From Oribacterium sp. UBA6992 (lineage in GTDB: Bacteria; Bacillota; Clostridia; Lachnospirales; Lachnospiraceae), in NCBI GenBank assembly GCA_002449915.1, contig DJXY01000060.1, forward strand, positions 1-11,396: a DNA stretch of 11,396 bases, given 5' to 3'. Below the pieces are notes generated by a model. It saw nothing but the letters and a program-made list of their open reading frames with translations, was not told the origin of the DNA and ran no database searches. The first letter of the stretch is position 1. Each line of letters begins with the position of its first letter. The translations under genes and the position numbers were made by a program. Of the stretch, positions 1 through 7,203 are shown one piece after another.

Positions 1-635
1 TTGCACTGTTTGAAAATGATGCTTACCGGCCCAGAGTCAATTCCTTTGGCATTGCCGACGATCATTTTGCAAGGACAGATGGCATTCCGATCACCAAGAG
101 AGATGTCCGTGCGCTCTCGCTTTGCCGCCTTGCCATTCATGCCGACAGCATCATCTATGACATTGGGGCAGGCTCCGGAAGTATAGCCATCGAGGCGGCG
201 CTTGCATGTCCTGAGGGGCGGGTCTATGCCGTCGAATGCAATGAGGATGCCGTCAACACCATTGAGCGGAACCGGTATGCATTTCAGGTAGATAACATTC
301 GCATCCTGCAGGGAATGGCGCCGGCCTGTCTTAACCCGCGGGAAAACCCGGATGCGGCAAGGCTTCCAAAACCGGACTGTGTTTTTATCGGAGGCAGTAA
401 GGGGAGACTTTTTGAGATTGTAGACTGGGCACTTGGCAGAAATCCTGATGCCATTATTGTTATTAATACGGTTACGCTTGAGACGCTGGCAGAGGTCCTG
501 GAAATTGAAAAACGGCTCACGGAGTATAAGTTTGAAATGGTAGAGGTGCAGGCTACCGGTATGGAGCGGCGCGGAAGCTATCACATGTATCGTGCGGAAA
601 ATCCGATTACGATTACAAGGATCTCCAAGCGGTGA
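1..635 (+). CDS. cbiT: Cobalt-precorrin-6B C15-methyltransferase (decarboxylating), 5'-truncated
   Basis: The gene runs off the left edge. The reading frame begins at base 3 and gives 210 residues before the TGA at 633-635. CbiT uses SAM to methylate C15 of the corrin ring and decarboxylate the C12 acetate chain, in the cytoplasm, during anaerobic cobalamin synthesis. The sequence shows the CbiT entry motif DHFARTDGIPITKRDVRAL at about residues 20-38, then the SAM-binding motif I DIGAGSGSIAIE (53-64) and an acidic end of strand 2 (AVECNEDA). A later segment, FIGGSKGRL, fits the family. About 19 residues precede the entry motif, so this may be the C-terminal half of a CbiE-CbiT fusion (cbiET/cobL type) or a stand-alone CbiT. 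The missing 5' end prevents a choice. It is followed after 3 bases by an unknown gene, so the two are probably co-transcribed. Family call is strong; fusion status unknown. Confidence 0.9.
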   Translation, partial: ALFENDAYRPRVNSFGIADDHFARTDGIPITKRDVRALSLCRLAIHADSIIYDIGAGSGSIAIEAALACPEGRVYAVECNEDAVNTIERNRYAFQVDNIRILQGMAPACLNPRENPDAARLPKPDCVFIGGSKGRLFEIVDWALGRNPDAIIVINTVTLETLAEVLEIEKRLTEYKFEMVEVQATGMERRGSYHMYRAENPITITRISKR

Positions 636-638
636 AAT

Positions 639-1529
639 ATGAGCTTGAGTGCGTTTCAATCTATAAAAAATGAATTTATCATTGAAAATGCGTTTCGGGA
701 CTGGGAGGAATACCGCCGGCAGGTTACGGACAGGGTTTTACAGGAGGGAAGACGTTTTGATCATGCCGGAGCGGAACGGGAGCTCCTGATTGTCGGAGGA
801 GGCAGGTGCAATGATGTGGATCTTACGCGCCTCATCGAAGGTTTTGATCAGATCCGGATTCTGGATACAGATCTGGAGGCCATGCAGTCGGGACTTCATC
901 AGTACGGGCTCACAGGCTCTGGAAGGATCCGCTTACAAAAAGCGTCGCTGACCGGCGTTGAGGAGGCGGATATCCGCAGCTTTTTTGAGAATCTATATCA
1001 ATGGGCGATCGCCCTTAACAGGAGTATCACAGCGGATCGCTTTATAGAGAGATCGCTGGAAGAGTTTGTGGGTATCTCCCGGAAGACCAGAGCCTTATCG
1101 TCAGAGCTTTTACGCAGCATCCCTCCGGAGAGCGCAGATGTTACGCTCTGTATTGGGGTACATAGTCAGCTTTTTACACTCTTGTCCTATTGTTGGGAGG
1201 TACTTGCAGGAAATATCTCACAAACGATTCTACATGGTGTCCGGATCCCGGAGGATGCGCTCCATGCAGCCATTCGCGAGTTAAATGATGAAATCATCCC
1301 GACGATCAATAACAGTCTCATTTTATCTGCACGGCATTGTGTGCTGATTGGTACGGAATATGATATGGAGCATCCCGTAGAGGGTGCCTGGCAGTGCCAG
1401 CAGGATCTGATGCAATGGAAGAAAGTTCTTGAATTTCATGATACTAAGATCCACTGGCCTTTTTATATCGCCGGAGGCAAGGAGTATGAGATGATACTCA
1501 CATCACTTTATACAGATAGAGATGCATGA
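639..1529 (+). CDS. Uncharacterised protein with methyltransferase-like N-terminal motif
   Basis: This 296-residue protein is not one I can name. It starts with ATG three bases after the cbiT stop. The only purine-rich stretch upstream (AAGGAT at 617-622) is too far away, so translational coupling to cbiT is likely. After a helical N-terminus (about 1-47), the segment ELLIVGGGRCNDVDLTRL (48-65) looks like a SAM-binding motif I with a glycine loop, and RILDTD (73-78) looks like the acidic residue closing strand 2. A later strand-like segment ADVTLCIGVHSQLFTLL (about 166-182) sits where motif IV would be, and HCVLIGTEYD could be strand 5. No signal peptide, no long membrane segment. Position next to cbiT suggests a corrinoid-related or other methyl-transfer role, but that is inference only. 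Its last 22 bases overlap the convergent kinase gene. Confidence 0.85.
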   Translation: MSLSAFQSIKNEFIIENAFRDWEEYRRQVTDRVLQEGRRFDHAGAERELLIVGGGRCNDVDLTRLIEGFDQIRILDTDLEAMQSGLHQYGLTGSGRIRLQKASLTGVEEADIRSFFENLYQWAIALNRSITADRFIERSLEEFVGISRKTRALSSELLRSIPPESADVTLCIGVHSQLFTLLSYCWEVLAGNISQTILHGVRIPEDALHAAIRELNDEIIPTINNSLILSARHCVLIGTEYDMEHPVEGAWQCQQDLMQWKKVLEFHDTKIHWPFYIAGGKEYEMILTSLYTDRDA

Positions 1530-2461
1530 TCTGACGGAAGATCGGCGAGATATTTCCGCGCGATTTCCTGAATCGTATCGTCCGGCAGAGTGGAACCCTC
1601 TATGCTTACGACAGCAGCACTGATTTCCGATGCAAAGGAAAGTGCCTGCTGCTCCGTCATACCTAAGGAAAGTCCCGAGAGGAAGGCTCCGCAATGAGAG
1701 TCCCCGGCACCGATGGTATCGCGTACGCTGGTTTTTACTGCAGGCAGATCATGAGAGCGGCCATCGGCGGAGCGCCAGTAAACGCCGCGTTCCCCCATCG
1801 TAACCACTACGAGATTTTGCGTATCCCTGTAAAGCTTTAACGCTGCTGTACTTATATTTAAGTGAGAGCCAAGCTCCAGTACTTCCGTTTCATTAAGATG
1901 CAGGATCGGATGCAGCTGAAAGATCCTCCGGGTAAGATCAGCGTCTACCTTGACACCTCGGGGACCGGGAGCATAGATGACGGTTCCGGTGGCTTCCTTA
2001 TGGCGTTCCAGCCAGGAGACAAGGGATGCTCCGGTGGGCTCCTCTACCTCTAATCCACAGATATAGGTATAGTCAAAGACTTCGGATTCCAGAGATTTCA
2101 TATATGACGGATCAAAGCTGTATTCGATGCCATGCACAGAGACAAAGGTTCGTTCTCCGCTTTTTTCCACGAAGCAGTAGCAGCATCCGTTCTCAGCGTT
2201 GTCGACCCTGACCGGACCCCGGAATCCCTGCTGTGAGAGCTTCTGCCATACAAATCCACTGAAGACCCCTTTGGTGCCCACAGGTGTCACAAGACAGGGG
2301 TTAAGCCCTAAAGCCCTGGGAATCTGCGCTGCATTATAGGCACAACCGCCCATCGCAAAGTGCTGCCACTCCGGATGGAGATCCTCCCCTGTTTTAGGGA
2401 GATGATCCAGCTTAATAATGACATCCACACAGGTGGAACCAATGATCAGCAGTTTTTTCAT
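1508..2461 (-). CDS. PfkB/ribokinase-family carbohydrate (or nucleoside) kinase
   Basis: This 317-residue cytoplasmic kinase would transfer the ATP gamma-phosphate to a sugar or nucleoside hydroxyl. Length is normal for the family. The N-terminal strand MKKLLIIGSTCVDVI is followed by the substrate-side GG motif with GGCAYNAA (38-45). NETE (190-193) and TMGERG (221-226) are the usual metal/ATP-side motifs. DTIGAGDS (248-255) is the PfkB signature 2 with catalytic base D254. I chose ATG at 2461 because AAGGAAG (2470-2476) lies 8 bases upstream; the GTG at 2470 overlaps that site. It faces the amidohydrolase operon across a 212-base region and ends tail to tail with the preceding gene with no terminator visible. 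The exact substrate (ribose, nucleoside, other sugar) cannot be read from the motifs. The divergent deaminase makes a nucleoside or modified ribose attractive, but this is inference. Confidence 0.9.
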   Translation of the reverse strand: MKKLLIIGSTCVDVIIKLDHLPKTGEDLHPEWQHFAMGGCAYNAAQIPRALGLNPCLVTPVGTKGVFSGFVWQKLSQQGFRGPVRVDNAENGCCYCFVEKSGERTFVSVHGIEYSFDPSYMKSLESEVFDYTYICGLEVEEPTGASLVSWLERHKEATGTVIYAPGPRGVKVDADLTRRIFQLHPILHLNETEVLELGSHLNISTAALKLYRDTQNLVVVTMGERGVYWRSADGRSHDLPAVKTSVRDTIGAGDSHCGAFLSGLSLGMTEQQALSFASEISAAVVSIEGSTLPDDTIQEIARKYLADLPSDHASLSV

Positions 2462-2492
2462 TTTGCACACTTCCTTTACGTACTGAATGTTT

Positions 2493-2520
2493 TTATTACT
2501 CTCAAAATTTTGCCGCTCAA
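2493..2520 (-). promoter_or_regulatory. Weak candidate promoter for the kinase gene
   Basis: On the minus strand TTGAGC (2520-2515) and TAATAA (2498-2493) are separated by 16 bases and would start transcription near 2486, about 25 bases before the kinase ATG. The -10 element matches the consensus poorly. The proposal gains some weight because both twin palindromes would then overlap the promoter. Another -35-like TTAACA lies further upstream but has no partner at the right distance. Confidence 0.25.
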
Positions 2521-2527
2521 AATTTTG
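2501..2527. repeat. Twin palindromic repeat, candidate operator
   Basis: CTCAAAATTTTG occurs twice without mismatch, at 2501-2512 and 2516-2527, with a 15-base period. Each copy contains the perfect 10-base palindrome CAAAATTTTG (2503-2512 and 2518-2527). The copies lie in the divergent control region 40-70 bases upstream of the kinase start. Two spaced palindromes here fit a dimeric repressor or activator site. Because each copy is self-complementary, the pair could alternatively fold in RNA into a 10-base-pair stem with a CCGCT loop. No T-run follows, so it is not a terminator. Confidence 0.5.
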
Positions 2528-2546
2528 TTAAAAACTTTTCCTTTTC

Positions 2547-2575
2547 TTCACAAAAGATACTATACTACCTATAGC
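2547..2575 (+). promoter_or_regulatory. Candidate promoter of the amidohydrolase-importer operon
   Basis: Two overlapping arrangements are possible. TTCACA (2547-2552, five of six matches to the -35 consensus) is 17 bases from TATAGC (2570-2575). Alternatively TATACT (2561-2566) is the better -10 but has only a poor -35 (TTTCCT-like) upstream. Either way transcription would begin near 2573-2583 and leave a leader of about 90-100 bases that contains the stem-loop at 2602-2644. The perfect dyad CTATA-N5-TATAG (2560-2574) overlaps both. Confidence 0.35.
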
Positions 2576-2601
2576 TTGTAAATTGCAAAATACAAAATGG
2601 C

Positions 2602-2644
2602 GACGTCTGCCGGCATAATTTCAAGAGCTGGAGCAGCAGATGTC
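2602..2644 (+). promoter_or_regulatory. Stem-loop in the leader of the amidohydrolase gene
   Basis: GACGTCTGC (2602-2610) pairs with GCAGATGTC (2636-2644) over nine positions with one G-U pair. Inside it, CGGC (2611-2614) can pair with GCTG (2627-2630), leaving a 12-base loop and a 5-base bulge on the 3' side. It ends about 20 bases before the GGAGG ribosome binding site and has no T-run, so it would act on translation or RNA stability and not as a terminator. I do not recognise a known riboswitch class in it. Confidence 0.4.
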
Positions 2645-2673
2645 AGAACACGGACAGAAGCTTGGAGGCATAC

Positions 2674-4002
2674 ATGCGGACACTGATTTACAATACGACC
2701 TTACTCACTATGGATTCCGATGGAAGTATCCTTAATAACGGATGGATCCTCACGGAAAATGACAGGATTCTGGCACTGGGCAGTGCAGAGACAGCGGAAG
2801 ATCTCTCCGGGCTGTATGCAGATCAAAGAATTGACGGCAAGGCAGGGATCCTTTTGCCCGGCTTTGTCAATGTCCATTGCCATGTATCTATGGTTCCGTT
2901 CCGTACGATGGGAGATGACTGTCCGGATAGACTCCGGCGTTTTCTGTTTCCGCTGGAGCTTCAGGCAATGAACCGGGAGCTTGTATATCTCGGGGCACTC
3001 TATGGGATCGGGGAAATGCTGCTTTCCGGCATTACCACATTCCTTGATATGGACTATTTTGAGGATGAGGTTGCCAGAGCGTGTCTTGATACCGGTATCC
3101 GCGGGTATCTAGGAGAAACCCTGATCGGACAGAAAACCTGTGACAGTCCGGAGAAGGAGTATGGCGGGTTTGCGTATCAGAAAGCGTTTCTTGAGAATTA
3201 CCGTTCAAGTGACCGTGTGATCCCGGTGATTGCTCCACATGGTACAACAACCTTAAATCCGGAGAAGCTTGCGGAGGCGTACCAGTTTGCGGAAAGGTAT
3301 GATACGATTTATACCCTGCATACAGCAGAACAGGATTATGAAATGGAGCATTTCCGCAAGATGGGTATGACGCCGGTCAGCTTCCTTGACTCGATTGGAG
3401 CATTGGGGAGACATACACTTGCAGTGCACTGTATCCATATGACAGAAGATGACCTCATGCTTATGAAGGAAAGAGGCAGCAGAATTGCGCATTGCGTAGG
3501 AAGTAATGCAAAGGCTGGTAAGGGTGTTGCACCGATGCAGGATGCAGACCGGCTCGGAATTCCATTCGGACTTGGTACCGATGGTCCATCCTCCGGCAAC
3601 ACTCTCTCGATGTATGATCAGATGCGTATTATGCCGTATGCGCAGAAGACAAGATACCATGACCGGAGTCTGTTCCCGGCAAAACGGGTTCTGGAGGCTG
3701 CAACGCGAGGCGGCGCTGAGGCACTGTATAATACGGAGATTGGAGTTCTTGCCGCAGGCAAAAAGGCAGACCTGCAGCTTGTGGAGACACAGTCTGTAAA
3801 TATGTTCCCGCTTTATAATCCGTATTCCGCACTGGTTTACAGCGCCAATGCTTCCAATGTATCACTTGTCATGGCAGATGGTGAAATCCTTGTAAGAGAT
3901 GGCAGACTGGTGAAGCTTGACATTGATAAAGTGAAGGCAGATCTTATGCAGGAGATGAAGGCTTTTATGACTTCTGCCGAAAATTACAAAGAAATTATTT
4001 AA
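2674..4002 (+). CDS. Amidohydrolase, MtaD/S-adenosylhomocysteine-deaminase-like (TRZ/ATZ group)
   Basis: This 442-residue metal-dependent hydrolase has the usual family length. Such enzymes use one divalent metal and water to deaminate adenine-, guanine- or related heterocycle-containing compounds in the cytoplasm. The expected ligands are visible: HxH in VNVHCH (H68, H70), H216 and E219 in LHTAE, H252 in VHCIH and D303 in LGTDGPSSGN. PGFVNVHCHVSM and FRTMGDD correspond to the family entry strand and the segment after it. The substrate-loop motif is PHGTTT (188-193), not the PHAPYT-type loop common in MTA/SAH deaminases, so the substrate may differ. I chose ATG 2674 because GGAGG (2664-2668) is 5 bases upstream; the in-frame TTG at 2662 would lie on top of that site. 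It is the first gene of the importer operon, 82 bases before the permease. The exact substrate is unknown. Confidence 0.92.
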   Translation: MRTLIYNTTLLTMDSDGSILNNGWILTENDRILALGSAETAEDLSGLYADQRIDGKAGILLPGFVNVHCHVSMVPFRTMGDDCPDRLRRFLFPLELQAMNRELVYLGALYGIGEMLLSGITTFLDMDYFEDEVARACLDTGIRGYLGETLIGQKTCDSPEKEYGGFAYQKAFLENYRSSDRVIPVIAPHGTTTLNPEKLAEAYQFAERYDTIYTLHTAEQDYEMEHFRKMGMTPVSFLDSIGALGRHTLAVHCIHMTEDDLMLMKERGSRIAHCVGSNAKAGKGVAPMQDADRLGIPFGLGTDGPSSGNTLSMYDQMRIMPYAQKTRYHDRSLFPAKRVLEAATRGGAEALYNTEIGVLAAGKKADLQLVETQSVNMFPLYNPYSALVYSANASNVSLVMADGEILVRDGRLVKLDIDKVKADLMQEMKAFMTSAENYKEII

Positions 4003-4005
4003 TAT

Positions 4006-4040
4006 TTGCACCTGTGATATGGATGTGATATATATAGAAT
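4006..4040 (+). promoter_or_regulatory. Possible internal promoter with direct repeat before the permease gene
   Basis: The 82-base gap between the amidohydrolase and the permease contains TTGCAC (4006-4011) 17 bases from TATATA (4029-4034), the latter preceded by TG at the extended -10 position. The 8-mer TGTGATAT occurs twice (4013-4020 and 4024-4031) with an 11-base period, about one helical turn, and the second copy overlaps the -10. This could let the importer be expressed apart from the enzyme, but the hexamers are only partial matches. Confidence 0.3.
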
Positions 4041-4084
4041 GTTTTTTGCCATTGTTTTAGATCAGATTTACCGGAGGGCAATAC

Positions 4085-4918
4085 GTGAGCTTGTTTAAAA
4101 AGAAGGCATGGTTTTTTATGATTCTGCCTGGAATGCTTTTTTTAACGATTTTTATGCTGATTCCATTGTTTGCGCTGATTCTCACCACCTTTTTCCATCC
4201 GGACAGTGGCTTTACGCTGGCCTCCTATCAGGAGATTCTGACAAGCGCTTATTTCCAGCAGATTTTTATCCGAAGCCTGAAGCTTAGTATCTTAAGTACG
4301 TTCATCTGCGCACTGCTGGGCTATCCCGCTGCCTTTTATATTGCAAAGTATGCTAAAAACAAGGGCATACTGATGGCGCTCACAGTCTTCCCGATGTTTA
4401 CAAGCCCGGTCATCCGCTCCTTCAGCTGGATGGTCATCCTTGGCAAAAAGGGTATTGTCAACCGCATCCTGGTTTCCCTCGGACTTTTCTCAAGACCACA
4501 GAGTCTTTTATACAATGAATTGTCCATTACTGTTGGTTTTATCCAGTTGTTCCTTCCTCTTATGATTCTATCGCTGATCGGCGTGCTCGAGAGCATACCG
4601 GATGATCTTACCCTTGCGGCAAGAAATCTCGGAGCCACAGCGTTTGACAGCTTCCGTAAAATCACCTTACCGCTCAGCGCAACCGGTCTCGTAACCGGCA
4701 GTGTCCTGGTGTTTACCGGCTGCATTACAGCATATACAACACCGCAGCTTCTCGGCGGCACAGATACCCGGGTACTGTCCACCATGATTTATCAGTACGC
4801 GATGAGCCTTGGCGACTGGACGGAGGCTTCCGTTGTTGCTGTTATTATGATTGTCGTAACAATGTTGGTTTCTACAACGTTTAATACCATCAGCCGGAAA
4901 GTTAACCCGCTGGTATAA
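4085..4918 (+). CDS. ABC importer permease 1, PotB-like (spermidine/putrescine family)
   Basis: This 277-residue inner-membrane protein forms half of the translocation channel of an ABC importer. It has about six hydrophobic spans: near residues 8-37, 60-85, 96-122, 142-165, 200-225 and 247-270. The cytoplasmic EAA coupling loop that contacts the ATPase is at about 173-195 (DDLTLAARNLGATAFDSFRK, then ITLPL). Overall match is to the PotB/CysTW-type permease family. Translation starts at GTG 4085, with GGAGGG (4073-4078) six bases upstream. The ATPase gene follows after 15 bases and the partner permease is the last gene of the block. The family carries polyamines, but related systems carry thiamine, iron and other solutes, so the substrate is open. 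No defect seen. Confidence 0.92.
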   Translation: MSLFKKKAWFFMILPGMLFLTIFMLIPLFALILTTFFHPDSGFTLASYQEILTSAYFQQIFIRSLKLSILSTFICALLGYPAAFYIAKYAKNKGILMALTVFPMFTSPVIRSFSWMVILGKKGIVNRILVSLGLFSRPQSLLYNELSITVGFIQLFLPLMILSLIGVLESIPDDLTLAARNLGATAFDSFRKITLPLSATGLVTGSVLVFTGCITAYTTPQLLGGTDTRVLSTMIYQYAMSLGDWTEASVVAVIMIVVTMLVSTTFNTISRKVNPLV

Positions 4919-4933
4919 GAGGAGGCAAAGCAG

Positions 4934-5971
4934 GTGTCATTACTTGAACTTAGAGATATTACAGCAGGATATGGTAAAAATATCATTCTCAAAGATCTGA
5001 ACCTGAATGCAGAAAAGGGAGAGCTTGTAAGTCTGCTCGGATCGAGCGGCTGCGGCAAGACGACGACACTTCGTCTCATTGCGGGATTTTCCGAGCCTGT
5101 ATCCGGAAGCTTTTATTTTAACGGGCAGGACTATACGCATATCCCGCTGCATAAAAGAAATTTCGGTTTTGTCTTCCAGAGCTATGCGCTGTTTCCGCAT
5201 ATGAATATTTATGATAATGTCGCATTTGGGCTGAGACAAAGGAAAATACCGGAGGCTGAGATCCGCAAGGAGGTTACCAGCATGCTCCGCACGGTGGATC
5301 TGGAGGGCTTTGAAAAGCGCCTGCCAAAGGAGATGTCCGGAGGGCAGCGGCAGAGAGTCGCGCTGGCACGGGCAATGGTAATCAAACCTGATCTTATGCT
5401 GTTTGATGAGCCGCTCAGTAACCTGGATGCCAAGCTGCGTGTCAAGATGAGAGTGGAAATCCGTAAGCTGCAGCAGAAGCTTGGCTTCACGGCCATCTAT
5501 GTTACACATGACCAGGAGGAGTGCTTTGCCATTAGTGACAAGGTTGCCATCATGAATCATGGTGTGATTGAGCAGATGGATACTCCGGCAAAAATCTACA
5601 GCCATCCTGAAACCGAGTTTATCGCGCGCTTTGTCGGCTTTGAAAATTTCCTGAAGCTTACGAGGCTTGGGGAAGGCTTGTTCCAGACAGAACATGGAGC
5701 AGAACTCAGGGTATCAAATGATACGCTTCCGGGACAGAGCATGAAGGCATGCATCCGCCCGGATGATATTGTGATTTCCGGAGAAGAAGGGCTTCCCAAT
5801 GCGATCCGCGGAAGGGTTACCGTACAGACATTCCTCGGAAAACGGATGCAGTACAATGTCTCCACAGAGCTTGGAGAGTTTGTTGTCAATGCAGACGATG
5901 AAAAAGTATTTTCTGTCGGTGATAGCATAGTGCTGTCTCTGACACCAAATAAAATTGTTCTCATTCCATAA
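4934..5971 (+). CDS. ABC importer ATPase, PotA-like
   Basis: This 345-residue cytoplasmic ATPase powers the importer as a dimer bound to the two permeases. All motifs are intact: Walker A GSSGCGKTT (36-44), Q-loop Q82 in FVFQSYALFPHM, signature MSGGQRQR (134-141), Walker B LMLFDEP (154-160), D-loop SNLDAKLR (162-169) and switch H192 in YVTHD. The C-terminal part, about 265-345, is a TOBE-type regulatory domain typical of the PotA/MalK/CysA group (CIRPDD, then GRVTVQTFLGKRMQY). It starts with GTG 4934, with GAGGAGG (4919-4925) eight bases upstream and 15 bases after the previous stop. The binding-protein gene follows after 17 bases. The domain layout is that of PotA, whose TOBE region in known members senses transport state, but no specific ligand can be inferred. 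Confidence 0.95.
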   Translation: MSLLELRDITAGYGKNIILKDLNLNAEKGELVSLLGSSGCGKTTTLRLIAGFSEPVSGSFYFNGQDYTHIPLHKRNFGFVFQSYALFPHMNIYDNVAFGLRQRKIPEAEIRKEVTSMLRTVDLEGFEKRLPKEMSGGQRQRVALARAMVIKPDLMLFDEPLSNLDAKLRVKMRVEIRKLQQKLGFTAIYVTHDQEECFAISDKVAIMNHGVIEQMDTPAKIYSHPETEFIARFVGFENFLKLTRLGEGLFQTEHGAELRVSNDTLPGQSMKACIRPDDIVISGEEGLPNAIRGRVTVQTFLGKRMQYNVSTELGEFVVNADDEKVFSVGDSIVLSLTPNKIVLIP

Positions 5972-5988
5972 ACCATGAGGAGGAAGTT

Positions 5989-7161
5989 ATGAAAAGAGTA
6001 TTGTCACTTGCTGTTGTTGCTGCCATGGGTATGAGCCTTGCTGCATGCGGATCTTCATCGGCACCAAAGGACACCACGGCTGCTGCGTCATCTGCAGCAT
6101 CTGCTGAAAGTACAGCTGCTGCCGGTTCTGAAGCCGCTCAGGAGAGTACAAAGGCAGCCGGAGATACACAAGCTGCAGAGGGAGATCAGAAGTTTAAGGG
6201 TCAGAAGCTTACGGTCAGCACCTTTTCCTTTAATGCAGAGCTTCTGCAGAAAAATGTCTATGACCCGTTTATGGCAAAGACCGGGGCAGAGCTTGTAGTA
6301 GAAACCGGAAAAAATGCCGAGCGTGTTACAAAGATTGAGCAGTCACCGGAAAATTATGATGTTGTGGTGATCAGTGATTCCTTTGCCGCACAGCTTGCCA
6401 AGGATGGTATTTTTGATACGATCGACCGGAGTGCTCTTACAAATCTTGACTCTGTTTATGATTCCGCCAAGGCACCTCTTGGAGAGGAGTATGGTCCTGC
6501 ATACACATTTAACCGCCTGGGTATTGTATATGATCCATCTCTTTGCAATGTTGACATCAAGAGCTTTGCGGATCTCTGGAATCCGGAGCTTAAGGACAGT
6601 GTTGTGATTCCGGATATCACCGCTACTTCCGGCGTACTGTTTTATTATGGCACTGCTGCAGCATTTAATCTTACTCCGGGTAAGGATGATGATGCCATCT
6701 TTGCAAAGCTTGAGGAGCTTAAGCCAAATGTAGTTAAGACCTATACCTCTGCTAATGATACCATTACCATGCTGAACCAGGGTGAGGCCTCTGTTGCAGT
6801 ACTTCTGGATTACAGCTACACAACTGCAAAGCAGGCGAATGATGCCTATGTCTGGGTTGATCCGTCCGAGGGAAGCTTCTCCGGCTTTAATACACTTAAC
6901 ATTGTAAAGGGCAGCAAAAACAAGGAGCTTGCAGAGGAGTTTATTAACTTCTATCTTTCCAAGGAAGTGCAGGAGGCTGAGGCTCTGGACGGTGTTGACT
7001 CCCCGGTAAATACTAAGGTTGAGCTTACCAAGGAGCAGTCTCAGAACTTTACATATGGTAAGGATATGGTAGACAAGCTGATCGTTCCGGACTGGGATCT
7101 CATTACGGAAAAGAAGGCAGACTGGATTGAGAAGTGGAACAACCTGTTCTCTGTACAGTGA
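5989..7161 (+). CDS. Extracellular solute-binding lipoprotein, PotD-like
   Basis: This 390-residue lipoprotein should capture the importer's substrate outside the membrane. A lipoprotein signal peptide (KR, a hydrophobic core, lipobox LAAC) ends at C20, the lipidated cysteine. Residues 21-65 are an Ala/Ser/Thr-rich flexible tether, normal for Gram-positive lipoproteins. The two-lobe type 2 periplasmic-binding fold follows: first strand LTVSTFSFN (about 75-83), YDVVVISD near 120, then YTFNRLGIVYDP and the SFADLWNPELKDSVVIPD segment. The last resembles the PotD family (W-N/D-P-ELKG-like). The C-terminus ends in EKWNNLF, as in PotD relatives. ATG 5989 has GAGGAGG (5977-5983) five bases upstream. 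It sits between the ATPase and the second permease. I cannot assign the ligand: the aspartate/aromatic amine-binding set of true polyamine receptors cannot be verified without alignment. Confidence 0.92.
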   Translation: MKRVLSLAVVAAMGMSLAACGSSSAPKDTTAAASSAASAESTAAAGSEAAQESTKAAGDTQAAEGDQKFKGQKLTVSTFSFNAELLQKNVYDPFMAKTGAELVVETGKNAERVTKIEQSPENYDVVVISDSFAAQLAKDGIFDTIDRSALTNLDSVYDSAKAPLGEEYGPAYTFNRLGIVYDPSLCNVDIKSFADLWNPELKDSVVIPDITATSGVLFYYGTAAAFNLTPGKDDDAIFAKLEELKPNVVKTYTSANDTITMLNQGEASVAVLLDYSYTTAKQANDAYVWVDPSEGSFSGFNTLNIVKGSKNKELAEEFINFYLSKEVQEAEALDGVDSPVNTKVELTKEQSQNFTYGKDMVDKLIVPDWDLITEKKADWIEKWNNLFSVQ

Positions 7162-7203
7162 CGAGGTTCTGATGGGTATTATGTGAATGCCTCTTAAGGA
7201 CAG

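Noticed and set aside
2461..2470. GTG at 2470 as start of the kinase
   Set aside because: It overlaps the AAGGAAG site that is well placed for ATG 2461, and the first strand MKKLLIIG begins at the latter.
2471..2673. Known riboswitch (purine, SAM, cobalamin or similar) in the divergent region
   Set aside because: I looked for the conserved core elements of these classes and saw none; only an unclassified stem-loop is supported.
3253..3660. Minus-strand frame of 135 residues inside the amidohydrolase gene
   Set aside because: It is antisense to the catalytic part of an intact enzyme and contains no coherent motif.
4940..5695. A 251-residue minus-strand open frame across the ATPase gene
   Set aside because: It mirrors a gene with all ABC ATPase motifs intact and has no recognisable motif or start signal.
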